DNA from: an uncultured Pelagibacteraceae bacterium
GTDB taxonomy: Bacteria > Pseudomonadota > Alphaproteobacteria > Pelagibacterales > Pelagibacteraceae
Direction of reading: 5' to 3'
DNA length: 55,481 bases
Assembly (NCBI GenBank): GCA_902604305.1
Contig: CACKXS010000006.1
Coordinates: 1-55,481 of the forward strand
Shown: positions 47,283 through 55,481 of the stretch, one piece after another
Layout of the letters: each line of letters begins with the position of its first letter
Position numbering within the stretch: the first letter of the stretch is position 1
Notes under the pieces: generated by a model
Told to the model about the DNA's origin: nothing
The model's input: only the letters and a program-made list of their open reading frames with translations
Databases searched by the model: none
Made by a program: the position numbers and the translations under genes

Positions 47283-48710
47283 ATGCTTAAATTTGTAAAA
47301 TTAGATCAGCAAAACCCTCCTAAAAGAAAAGTTTTAGATCGGAAAGAGGATTTTAATGAGATTTATAGTGAATTTATAAACGAAAAAGCGAAAGAACAGT
47401 CTAGCAGGTGTTCACAATGTGGAGTTCCTTTTTGCCAAGTACATTGTCCTTTGAGTAATAACATTCCTGATTGGTTAAAACTTACCGCTGAAGGAAGGCT
47501 TAAGGAAGCTTATGAATTAGCACAAAGTACAAATAATATGCCTGAAGTTTGTGGAAGAATTTGTCCACAAGATAGATTATGTGAAGGAAATTGTGTAATT
47601 GAACAATCAGGGCATGGAACAGTTACAATAGGATCAGTAGAAAAATTTATTACAGAAAATGCATGGGAGAATAAATGGGTTGAACCTATAAAGGTTAGAA
47701 TAGAAAAAAAACAATCAGTAGGAATAATAGGTGCAGGACCAGCAGGACTTGCGTGTGCTGAACAATTAAGAAAACAAGGTTATCAAGTAACAATTTATGA
47801 TAGATATGATCGTGCAGGAGGCCTTCTTATATATGGTATTCCAAATTTTAAATTAGAAAAATTTGTAGTTGAGAGAAGAACAAATCTTTTAAAAAAGGGA
47901 GGTATTAAATTTATTCAAAATTTTGAAGTTGGAAAAGATGCAACACTAAGTGAACTAAAAGAAAAACATGATGCAATTCTTATTGCTACAGGAGTTTATA
48001 AAGCACGGGAAATAGAGATACCAGGTAGTAATTTAGAAAATATTTTTCCCGCAATGGATTTTTTAACAGCATCAAATAGAAAAGGTTTAGGTGATAAAGT
48101 TGAACAATTTGACAATGGCAAACTCAATGTAGAAGGAAGAGATGTAATTGTTATTGGAGGTGGTGATACAGCAATGGATTGTGTTAGAACTTCTGTTAGG
48201 CAAAACGCAAAATCAGTAAAATGTTTATATAGAAGAGATAGAGAGAATATGCCAGGTTCTGCAAGAGAGGTTTCCAATGCAGAGGAAGAAGGTGTTGAAT
48301 TTGTTTGGCTATCAAATCCAAAAAAATTTAATGGAACAATTAAAATTGAAAATGTACTGGTCGATAAAATGAAACTTGGTGATCCTGATGAAAGTGGAAG
48401 AAGAAAACCAATTATTGAAACCAATTCAGAATTTAATTTAAAAGCAGACGTTATAATTAAAGCTCTTGGATTTGATCCAGAAAATCTTCCAAATCTATTT
48501 CAAGAAAAAGATTTAAAAGTAAGCACATGGGGAACGATTAAAGTGGATTTTGATACTATGGAAACAAATTTATCCGGGGTATTTGCGGCAGGAGACATTA
48601 TAAGAGGAGCCTCCCTAGTTGTTTGGGCCATTAGAGATGGAAGAGAAGCTGCAACTTCTATTAAAAATTACTTAGAAAAGATAGAAAGTAAAAAAACAAA
48701 AGTTGCATGA
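47283..48710 (+). CDS. gltD: Glutamate synthase small subunit (GltD)
   Basis: GltD supplies electrons from NADPH to the large subunit for glutamate synthesis. The N-terminal cysteine-rich part (CSQCGVPFCQVHCPL and CGRICPQDRLCEGNC) binds iron-sulfur clusters. The FAD site is GIIGAGPAGLACA and the NADPH site IVIGGGDTAMDCVR. Three in-frame ATGs compete: 47250, 47271 and 47283. I favour 47283 because GGA lies four bases upstream and the sequence MLKFVKLDQQ resembles other GltD starts; the earlier ones add up to 11 residues. With this start it has 475 residues. gltB follows with a four-base overlap. Confidence 0.94.
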   Translation: MLKFVKLDQQNPPKRKVLDRKEDFNEIYSEFINEKAKEQSSRCSQCGVPFCQVHCPLSNNIPDWLKLTAEGRLKEAYELAQSTNNMPEVCGRICPQDRLCEGNCVIEQSGHGTVTIGSVEKFITENAWENKWVEPIKVRIEKKQSVGIIGAGPAGLACAEQLRKQGYQVTIYDRYDRAGGLLIYGIPNFKLEKFVVERRTNLLKKGGIKFIQNFEVGKDATLSELKEKHDAILIATGVYKAREIEIPGSNLENIFPAMDFLTASNRKGLGDKVEQFDNGKLNVEGRDVIVIGGGDTAMDCVRTSVRQNAKSVKCLYRRDRENMPGSAREVSNAEEEGVEFVWLSNPKKFNGTIKIENVLVDKMKLGDPDESGRRKPIIETNSEFNLKADVIIKALGFDPENLPNLFQEKDLKVSTWGTIKVDFDTMETNLSGVFAAGDIIRGASLVVWAIRDGREAATSIKNYLEKIESKKTKVA

Positions 48711-51700
48711 TAAAAAATTATAAAAAAAATCTAAAAATTTTGGAAAATAATCATGTTTATTCAAAAGACATGGAACATGATGCATGTGGGGTTGGTTTAG
48801 TTGCTTCTACAGAAGGAAAAAAATTAAGAAAGATTGTAGACTATGGAATTGAAGCTCTTAAAACTGTATGGCATAGAGGTGCTGTTGATGCTGATGGCAA
48901 AACAGGGGACGGAGCAGGAATTCATGTTGAAATTCCATACGATTTTTTCTCAGAAAAGATAGAAACTAAAGGACATAAGCACGACAATTCTGAGATATGT
49001 GTTGGAATGATCTTTTTGCCTAGAGATAATTTTAGTGTTCAAGAAGACTGTAAGACCATTGTTGAAAAAGAAATTACCATATCAAATTTTAAAATTTATG
49101 GGTGGAGACAAGTTCCAATAAATACAAAAGTTTTAGGTGTTAAAGCAAACAGTAACAGACCAGAAATTACTCAAATACTATTTAAGCATAATGATAAAAA
49201 ATTAGTAGATAAAGATTTAGAAAGAAAACTTTATGAGATTAGAAGAAAAATTGAAAATCAAATTATAAAAAGCAACATAGAAGGTTTTTATATATGTTCT
49301 TTAAGTTCAAAATCGATAATTTATAAAGGAATGTTTTTAGCGGAGGCACTATCTGATTTTTATCCTGATTTAAAGGATGAAAGATTTATATCAAGATATG
49401 CAATTTTTCATCAAAGATTTTCTACAAATACATTTCCAAGTTGGGATTTAGCGCAACCTTTTAGAGCCATTGCTCATAATGGAGAAATAAATACTTTTAG
49501 AGGAAATTGTAACTGGATGAAAGTTCATGAAGATGAAATGGAAAGTCCATTATTTGAAAATATAGAGAATTTAAAACCAGTAATACAACCAGGTGCTTCT
49601 GACTCAGCAGCTTTAGATAATGTTTTTGAATTGCTAAATATATCAGGTCAATCTGCGCCTTTAGCAAAACTAATGCTAATTCCAGACGCATGGTCTAAAA
49701 AAAGTAAAATTTTACCTAGAGATCATCAAAGATTATTTAATTTTTTAAATAGTACAATGGAACCTTGGGACGGTCCAGCAGCAATAGCTGCTACAGATAA
49801 TGAATGGGCAATAGCAGCCAATGATAGAAATGGTCTTCGTCCTTTAAGATATACTATAACAAAAGATAAACTTCTTTTTGCAGGATCTGAAACTGGAATG
49901 ATCGAATTAGATGAAAAAAAAATTGTTTCGAAAGGAAGATTAGGTCCTGGTGAAATTATTGGAATAAGAATAAACAAGGGTAAGGTTTTTAATAATAATG
50001 AAATTAAAAATTATTTAGCAAAAGAATTTAAACATTTTAATAGCCAAATAGTAGATTTAGATAAAAAAATTACAATTGATAAGGAAAAATTTATTTTTTC
50101 TGGATCAGATTTAAGAAAAAGACAACATGCATTTGGAATAAGTATAGAAGACTTGGAAATGATTCTACATCCAATGGCTGAGGATGCTAAAGAAGCAGTT
50201 GGTTCTATGGGCGATGATACTCCACTTGCAGTTCTATCTGATAGATATAGACCATTGTATCATTTTTTTAGACAAAATTTTAGTCAAGTTACAAATCCTC
50301 CTATTGACTCATTAAGAGAAAATAAAGTAATGAGTTTAAAAACAAGATTTGGAAATTTAGGTAATATATTAAATTTTGATAAGCTAACTAAAGATAATAT
50401 TTATGTTTTAGAAAGTCCTATTTTATCAAATTCACAATTTTCAAAATTTATTAAATTTTTTGGAGAAAATTCAAAAACTATTGATTGTACTTTTTTGCAC
50501 GATAGTTCTTTGGTTGAGTCTTTGGATAAAATTATAAAGGAATCAGAAATTGCAGTAAGACAAGGTTCAACACAACTAGTATTGACTGATATAGCTGTAT
50601 CAGAAGAAAAAATTGCGATTCCAATGCTTTTGTGTGTAGGCGCTATTAATAAGCATTTAATTAAAAAAAAGTTAAGAGGATATGTTTCTATCAATGTGCA
50701 AACTGGAGAAGCTTTAGATACACATTCATTTGCAACGATTTTAGGAGTTGGTGCAACTACTATTAATCCATATTTAGCTTTAGATAGTTTATATCAAAGA
50801 TACGAAAAAAAACTTTTTGGAAAGTTTAGTTACGAAGAGTGTATTGAAAGATATATTAAATCAGTAAATTCTGGACTTTTGAAGATAATGTCTAAAATGG
50901 GAATTTCAGTTTTAAGTTCTTATAGAGGTGGGTGTAATTTTGAAGCTCTTGGATTAAGTCGTACTATCGTCTCAGAATATTTTCATGGAGTAACCTCAAA
51001 AATTTCAGGTATTGGATTAGTTGGGATAGAACAGAAAATAAAAAATATTCACAAGGAGGCATTTCAAAACAATGATAATATTTTACCAATTGGAGGAATT
51101 TATAAATATAGAAAAAATGGAGAAACACATCAATATCAAGGTAAATTAATTCATTTACTTCAAAGCGCAGTAACTAACAATTCATTTGATACTTATAAAA
51201 AATATACAAAAGGAATTTATGATCTTCCACCAATCAATTTAAGAGATTTGATTGATTTTAGAAAAAGATATTTAAAATCTTCAATTAATATTTCTGAAGT
51301 TGAGCCAGCAGCTGAAATATTAAAAAGATTTGGAAGTGGTAGCATGTCTCATGGCGCTTTATCAAAAGAAGCACATGAAACTTTAGCTATAGGAATGAAT
51401 AGAATTAAAGGTGCTTCATGTAGTGGCGAAGGTGGAGAAGATGAAAAAAGGTTCACTCTATTAAAAAATAATGATAATGCAAATTCTAGAGTTAAACAAA
51501 TTGCGTCAGCAAGATTTGGTGTAACAATTAATTATTTAAATAATTGTAATGAGATAGAAATTAAAATTGCTCAGGGAGCAAAGCCTGGTGAAGGAGGACA
51601 ACTACCAGGTTTTAAAGTAACAGATGAAATTGCAAAACTAAGACATTCTACACCAGGGGTAACACTTATATCACCACCTCCACACCATGATATCTATTCA

Positions 51701-53215
51701 ATAGAAGATTTAGCACAATTAATTTATGATTTAAAACAAGTAAACCCAAAAGCTAGAGTAGCAGTTAAGTTGGTTGCATCATCGGGAATAGGAACAATTG
51801 CAGCAGGAGTTGCAAAAGCTAAAGCAGATATAATTTTAATTTCAGGGCATAACGGAGGAACAGGTGCTACTCCACAAACAAGTGTAAAGTATGTAGGGAT
51901 ACCTTGGGAGATGGGATTAACAGAAGTTAATCAGGTTTTGATTTTAAATAATTTGAGACATAGTGTTACTTTAAAAACTGATGGTGGAATAAAAACAGGT
52001 AGAGATGTTGTTATTGCTGCGATGATGGGGGCTGAAGAATATGGTGTAGCAACTACAGCTTTAGTTGCAATGGGATGTATTATGGTTAGACAGTGTCATT
52101 CTAACACTTGTCCAGTTGGGGTTTGTACACAAGATGAAAAATTAAGAGAAAAATTTAGTGGTACTCCAGAAAAAGTTGTAAATTTATTTAAATTTATTGC
52201 AGAAGAAGTAAGAGAAATATTAGCTGAATTAGGCTTTAAAAAATTAAATGAAATTATTGGAAGAACAGATTTATTAAAACAAGTTAGCACTGGTTCATCA
52301 AATTTAGATGATTTAGATTTGCACCCTCTTTTTATTTTGCCTGATCCTGGAAGCTTCAAAAGATATTGTGAAAAAAAAGATATTAATGAAATTCCCAATA
52401 CGCTGGACCAAGAAATATTACCTGAAATAGAAGATAAAATTGGAAAAATAAATGTAATCGATAAAGAGTTTAAAATAAAAAATACCAATAGGGCAGTTGG
52501 TACTAGAATCTCTTACCATTTATTAAAAAAATATGGTCATGAAAAGCTCGAAGAAGATTTTTTAGCTATAAAGTTCAAAGGTTCAGCTGGACAATCATTT
52601 GGTGCATTTGGAATTAAAGGTTTAAAACTTTTACTTGAAGGTGATGCAAACGATTACGTGGCCAAAGGTTTGTCTGGAGCCTCAATTTCAATTAAATTGC
52701 CAAAAGATAGTAATTTAATTTCTTATGAAAATACAATTATCGGAAATACAGTATTATATGGAGCAACATCAGGAAATTTATTTGCTTCTGGAAAAGCTGG
52801 TGAAAGGTTTGCTGTAAGAAATTCAGGCGCTACAACAGTTATTGAAGGTTGCGACTCTAATGGGTGTGAATATATGACAGGTGGAACAGTAGTTATTCTT
52901 GGGCAAGTGGGAGATAATTTTGCAGCAGGCATGACAGGAGGAATGGTATTTATTTATGATGAAAAAAATGAATTCGAAAAAAAGGTAAATCCAGAAACAG
53001 TTATATGGCAAAGAGTTGAAACTGATTATTGGAAAAATTTATTAAAAAATTTAATTCAGAAACATTTAAAAGAAACAAACTCAAAAATAGCTGCAAAAAT
53101 TATTTCTGATTTTGAAAATGAGATAAATTACTTTTACCAGGTATGTCCAAAAGAAATGTTAAATAAACTTGATAATCCTATAACAGTAAAAGATAAGATT
53201 AATATTGCTATCTAA
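48707..53215 (+). CDS. gltB: Glutamate synthase large subunit (GltB)
   Basis: GltB makes two glutamates from 2-oxoglutarate and glutamine, and with glutamine synthetase it assimilates ammonium. The N-terminal class-II amidotransferase domain should start with the Cys of EHDACGVGLVA after removal of a short propeptide. The FMN-binding synthase domain carries GAKPGEGGQLPG and ISGHNGGTGATPQTS. The [3Fe-4S] cluster motif is MVRQCHSNTCPVGVC. The C-terminal glycine-rich beta-helix domain (GGTVVILGQVGDNFAAGMTG) ends it. The 1502 residues are full length. The order gltD-gltB is the reverse of the usual enterobacterial gltB-gltD. Confidence 0.97.
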   Translation: MIKNYKKNLKILENNHVYSKDMEHDACGVGLVASTEGKKLRKIVDYGIEALKTVWHRGAVDADGKTGDGAGIHVEIPYDFFSEKIETKGHKHDNSEICVGMIFLPRDNFSVQEDCKTIVEKEITISNFKIYGWRQVPINTKVLGVKANSNRPEITQILFKHNDKKLVDKDLERKLYEIRRKIENQIIKSNIEGFYICSLSSKSIIYKGMFLAEALSDFYPDLKDERFISRYAIFHQRFSTNTFPSWDLAQPFRAIAHNGEINTFRGNCNWMKVHEDEMESPLFENIENLKPVIQPGASDSAALDNVFELLNISGQSAPLAKLMLIPDAWSKKSKILPRDHQRLFNFLNSTMEPWDGPAAIAATDNEWAIAANDRNGLRPLRYTITKDKLLFAGSETGMIELDEKKIVSKGRLGPGEIIGIRINKGKVFNNNEIKNYLAKEFKHFNSQIVDLDKKITIDKEKFIFSGSDLRKRQHAFGISIEDLEMILHPMAEDAKEAVGSMGDDTPLAVLSDRYRPLYHFFRQNFSQVTNPPIDSLRENKVMSLKTRFGNLGNILNFDKLTKDNIYVLESPILSNSQFSKFIKFFGENSKTIDCTFLHDSSLVESLDKIIKESEIAVRQGSTQLVLTDIAVSEEKIAIPMLLCVGAINKHLIKKKLRGYVSINVQTGEALDTHSFATILGVGATTINPYLALDSLYQRYEKKLFGKFSYEECIERYIKSVNSGLLKIMSKMGISVLSSYRGGCNFEALGLSRTIVSEYFHGVTSKISGIGLVGIEQKIKNIHKEAFQNNDNILPIGGIYKYRKNGETHQYQGKLIHLLQSAVTNNSFDTYKKYTKGIYDLPPINLRDLIDFRKRYLKSSINISEVEPAAEILKRFGSGSMSHGALSKEAHETLAIGMNRIKGASCSGEGGEDEKRFTLLKNNDNANSRVKQIASARFGVTINYLNNCNEIEIKIAQGAKPGEGGQLPGFKVTDEIAKLRHSTPGVTLISPPPHHDIYSIEDLAQLIYDLKQVNPKARVAVKLVASSGIGTIAAGVAKAKADIILISGHNGGTGATPQTSVKYVGIPWEMGLTEVNQVLILNNLRHSVTLKTDGGIKTGRDVVIAAMMGAEEYGVATTALVAMGCIMVRQCHSNTCPVGVCTQDEKLREKFSGTPEKVVNLFKFIAEEVREILAELGFKKLNEIIGRTDLLKQVSTGSSNLDDLDLHPLFILPDPGSFKRYCEKKDINEIPNTLDQEILPEIEDKIGKINVIDKEFKIKNTNRAVGTRISYHLLKKYGHEKLEEDFLAIKFKGSAGQSFGAFGIKGLKLLLEGDANDYVAKGLSGASISIKLPKDSNLISYENTIIGNTVLYGATSGNLFASGKAGERFAVRNSGATTVIEGCDSNGCEYMTGGTVVILGQVGDNFAAGMTGGMVFIYDEKNEFEKKVNPETVIWQRVETDYWKNLLKNLIQKHLKETNSKIAAKIISDFENEINYFYQVCPKEMLNKLDNPITVKDKINIAI

Positions 53216-53967
53216 GTAGTATTTGAAACAATATTATTTAATTCTTTTGTAATTTTATTTAAGTTTTTTTTTGATGAAAGGCTATGATCACCATTTTTGA
53301 TGATTAATAATTTTTTATTGGCATTTTTAAAAACTTTAAGAACTTTTTTAGAATAATTTACTGGGACTACTTCATCTTTTTTTCCATGAATCATGATTAC
53401 ATAAATTTTACTTTTAATTTTTTTATTTAAAATTTTATTTTTTCTTCCATCCTTAATTAATTGATATGTAATAGGATATTCATAATTTCCATACTTTAAA
53501 TGATAAATTCCTTTTTTTGTAATTTCATTTTTTATTTTTTTGTTAAATTTTTTCCACATTAAATTCTCTAAAAATTCAGGTGCAGAACCGATTCCTAAAA
53601 AACCTAAAATTTGATTGTTAAAAAATTTAAATTGATTTAAAGATATCCAAGAACCCATACTGGATCCAACAATAATAAATTTATTTTTTTTTATAATTCT
53701 CTTAATTGATATTTTTACTTCATTTGTCCATTTGCTTATATTTCCATCAGTAAATTTACCTGAAGATTTTCCATGCCCAGAATACTCTAATGCAAGAAAA
53801 CCTATCTTTTTTTGATTGCAGTATTTTAATATTTTTTTTGGCTTTTCTCCTTCTATATCCGACATAAAACCGTGAAGAAAAACTATATATGGCCCTTTTT
53901 TGTATTTATTGATTAAATACCTAATTTTCTTAGATGATGATATTTTTAAAAATTTATATTTATTCAT
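53212..53967 (-). CDS. Alpha/beta-hydrolase family protein
   Basis: This is a 251-residue serine hydrolase with the fold's usual landmarks: the oxyanion region VFLHGFMSDIEG, ALEYSGHGKSSGKF, the nucleophile elbow VGSSMGSW, the acid in MIHGKKDEVVP and the His in NGDHSLS. No signal peptide is visible. The substrate is unknown; similar proteins include acylglycerol lipase-like and thioesterase-like enzymes. It is convergent with gltB (four-base overlap) and divergent from the glycosyltransferase gene, 42 bases away. Confidence 0.88.
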   Translation of the reverse strand: MNKYKFLKISSSKKIRYLINKYKKGPYIVFLHGFMSDIEGEKPKKILKYCNQKKIGFLALEYSGHGKSSGKFTDGNISKWTNEVKISIKRIIKKNKFIIVGSSMGSWISLNQFKFFNNQILGFLGIGSAPEFLENLMWKKFNKKIKNEITKKGIYHLKYGNYEYPITYQLIKDGRKNKILNKKIKSKIYVIMIHGKKDEVVPVNYSKKVLKVFKNANKKLLIIKNGDHSLSSKKNLNKITKELNNIVSNTT

Positions 53968-54009
53968 TAAAGTTTATCTGAGTAAATTCTTAATATATAA
54001 TTCTATCAA

Positions 54010-55179
54010 ATGTCATCTAAATTAAAAGTTTTACAAGTTATTCCAAGATTAGGTTATGGAGGAGCTGAAACTGGATGTTATGATTTAGGTCATTATTTAC
54101 ATGAGAAAAATGCTAAATCATACATAGTAACTAGTGGTGGCCCTTTATTAAAATTTATAGATAGAAAAAAAGTAAAATTAATAAGACTACCCGTTCAATT
54201 TAAAAATCCTATTTTTATTTTTTTAAACTCAATAATTTTAATATTTATTATTTTATTTTTTGGAATAAATATTGTTCATGCCAGAAGTCGTGCTCCAGCA
54301 TGGTCATGTTTAATTGCTTGTAAAATTACGAGAAGAAAATTTGTTACAACATTTCATGGAACTTATAATTTTAATAACTCAATTAAAAAATTTTATAATT
54401 CTGTAATGGTAAAATCTAATTTAATTATTGCCGGATCGAATTTTATTTTTTCTCATATAAATGAAAATTATTCTAATTATCTAAATAAAAAACAAAAACT
54501 ATTAACTATTTTTAGAGGTATAAATCTAGAATATTTTGATTCAACAAAGATAAAAAGTGAAGATGAATCAAAATTAATGAATGAATGGAAAATAGATAAA
54601 ACTTTAAGTTTTTATCAGAAAAAAATTATTCTTTTTCCAGGAAGACTTACTTCTTGGAAAGGGCATGAAATGTTTATTGAATCATTAAAAATTTTTAAGC
54701 AGAAAAATCCTGATAAATTATTTTTTGCAATTATTTTGGGAAGTGATCAAGGTAGAAAAATATATAAAAAAAAAATACAAAGACTCGTTGAGCAGTGCAG
54801 ATTAATTCAAGATGTGTTATTTATTGAGAATTGTAAAAAAATGCCTTTAGCCTACAAGATAGCAAATATTGTTACAAATTGCTCTATACAACCCGAAGCT
54901 TTTGGTAGGGTAGCAGTTGAATCACAAGCAATGGGAAAAGTAATAGTAGCAAGCGATATTGGTGGATCAAAGGAAACAATTATCGATAACAAGACTGGTT
55001 TTTTGTTTAAAGCTGGAGATCCAAATGCCTTAAGTGAGAAATTGGCACATATATTTGAATTAGATGAAACAACGTTGAATTCTATGGGTAATGAGGGTAG
55101 AAAAAATGTAATTAAAAAATTTAATGTTGAAAAAATGTGTTTTTCTACATATTCAGAATATATAAAATTAATATCATAA
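54010..55179 (+). CDS. GT4-family glycosyltransferase
   Basis: This is a 389-residue GT-B-fold glycosyltransferase. The N-terminal domain opens with VIPRLGYGGAETGCYDLG, and a hydrophobic stretch (residues 66-85) may let it associate with the membrane. The C-terminal donor-binding domain has FPGRLTSWKGHEMFIESL and the E-x7-E motif in PEAFGRVAVESQAMGK, followed by ASDIGGSKETI. Activated sugar and acceptor are unknown; lipopolysaccharide or surface-glycan assembly is likely. It ends immediately before the thrS ATG, so the two may be cotranscribed. Confidence 0.92.
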   Translation: MSSKLKVLQVIPRLGYGGAETGCYDLGHYLHEKNAKSYIVTSGGPLLKFIDRKKVKLIRLPVQFKNPIFIFLNSIILIFIILFFGINIVHARSRAPAWSCLIACKITRRKFVTTFHGTYNFNNSIKKFYNSVMVKSNLIIAGSNFIFSHINENYSNYLNKKQKLLTIFRGINLEYFDSTKIKSEDESKLMNEWKIDKTLSFYQKKIILFPGRLTSWKGHEMFIESLKIFKQKNPDKLFFAIILGSDQGRKIYKKKIQRLVEQCRLIQDVLFIENCKKMPLAYKIANIVTNCSIQPEAFGRVAVESQAMGKVIVASDIGGSKETIIDNKTGFLFKAGDPNALSEKLAHIFELDETTLNSMGNEGRKNVIKKFNVEKMCFSTYSEYIKLIS

Positions 55180-55481
55180 ATGCCTAATATTAAATTACCA
55201 GATGGAAATTCAATTAATTTTGAAAAAAATGTTACTGGATTGCAAGTAGCAGAGAAGATTAGTAAGTCACTTTCAAAACAAGCCTTAGTTATTAGTGTTG
55301 ATGGAAATTTAAAAGACTTGAACTATGAAATAGATAAAGACTGTTCTATTAAAATTCATACAGCAAAAGATAAAGAAGGACTAGAAACAATAAGACATGA
55401 TACAGCGCATGTTTTAGCAATGGCTGTTCAGGAAATTTTTCCTGGTACGCAAGTCACAATTGGACCAGTAATTGATGATGG
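55180..55481 (+). CDS. thrS: Threonyl-tRNA synthetase (5' part, cut by the window edge)
   Basis: The first 100 residues of an open frame running off the window end match ThrRS. The N-terminal TGS domain reads IKLPDGNSINFEKNVTGLQV, and the start of the editing domain follows with the RHDTAHVLAMAVQEIFPGTQ stretch, including the HxxxH zinc-type motif of the N2 domain. The ATG follows the glycosyltransferase stop directly. The catalytic and anticodon-binding domains lie beyond the window. Confidence 0.93.
   Translation, partial: MPNIKLPDGNSINFEKNVTGLQVAEKISKSLSKQALVISVDGNLKDLNYEIDKDCSIKIHTAKDKEGLETIRHDTAHVLAMAVQEIFPGTQVTIGPVIDD

Overview
The window is gene-dense, very AT-rich bacterial chromosome (about 30% GC by eye). 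Start and stop codons of neighbours often overlap by 1 to 17 bases, and most gaps are under 20 bp. Gene order and protein types point to a streamlined alphaproteobacterium of the SAR11/Pelagibacterales type. The signs are fabA-fabB-fabI next to an Irr-like Fur-family gene, mutM-rpsT-dnaA-dnaN, ubiE-ubiB-coaBC-dut, a Suv3-like helicase with fdxA and carD, and HQSxxE-type PlsC. The taxon is inferred from synteny and composition; no database search was run. I see no phage, IS element, CRISPR array or obvious genomic island.

Layout. (1) 14-10647, plus strand: phoH-ybeY-lnt-metK, a terminator-like hairpin, then nusA-infB-rbfA-rpsO-pnp. Genes common in this cluster elsewhere (corC, trmB, rimP, ylxR, truB) are missing. 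(2) 10640-13410, minus: fabA-fabB-fabI followed by two coupled small ORFs. (3) 13490-16233, plus: an irr-like regulator and katG, which share an upstream motif. (4) 16241-21340, minus: ubiE-ubiB-coaBC-dut, a ThiF/MoeB-like enzyme and an SH3-domain exported protein. (5) 21379-25383, plus: mutM, rpsT, dnaA, dnaN. (6) 25380-28818, minus: argH, a tiny LptM-like lipoprotein, lysA, then plsC. (7) 28842-30661, plus: TlpA-like thioredoxin, esterase, HNH protein. (8) 30662-32268, minus: DedA-like, dsbB, coq7. (9) tRNA-Leu, an acyl-CoA synthetase, and a self-contained unit for a 24-residue polycationic peptide. (10) 34458-38571, minus: Suv3-like helicase, TerB-like protein, fdxA, and a CarD protein with a lysine-rich tail. 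(11) acetoacetyl-CoA synthetase, a thioesterase and tRNA-Arg. (12) 41467-46337, plus: pyruvate dehydrogenase E1 and E2 and a DMT transporter. (13) uppP (minus), gltD-gltB, an alpha/beta hydrolase (minus), a GT4 glycosyltransferase and the start of thrS.

Most content is core housekeeping: translation and RNA turnover, replication start-up, fatty acid and phospholipid synthesis, ubiquinone synthesis, lysine/arginine/glutamate synthesis, envelope biogenesis and acetyl-CoA supply.

The most unusual item is a domain relocation in the pyruvate dehydrogenase complex. The lipoyl domain sits at the N-terminus of the homodimeric E1 (AceE), and the adjacent E2 has no lipoyl domain. Next is the pairing of the 24-residue Lys/Arg peptide gene, with its own promoter, 5' hairpin and terminator, with a convergent CarD gene whose first 60 residues are half lysine. 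Third is the near-identical operator-like motif at irr and katG, which suggests one iron/heme or peroxide regulon.
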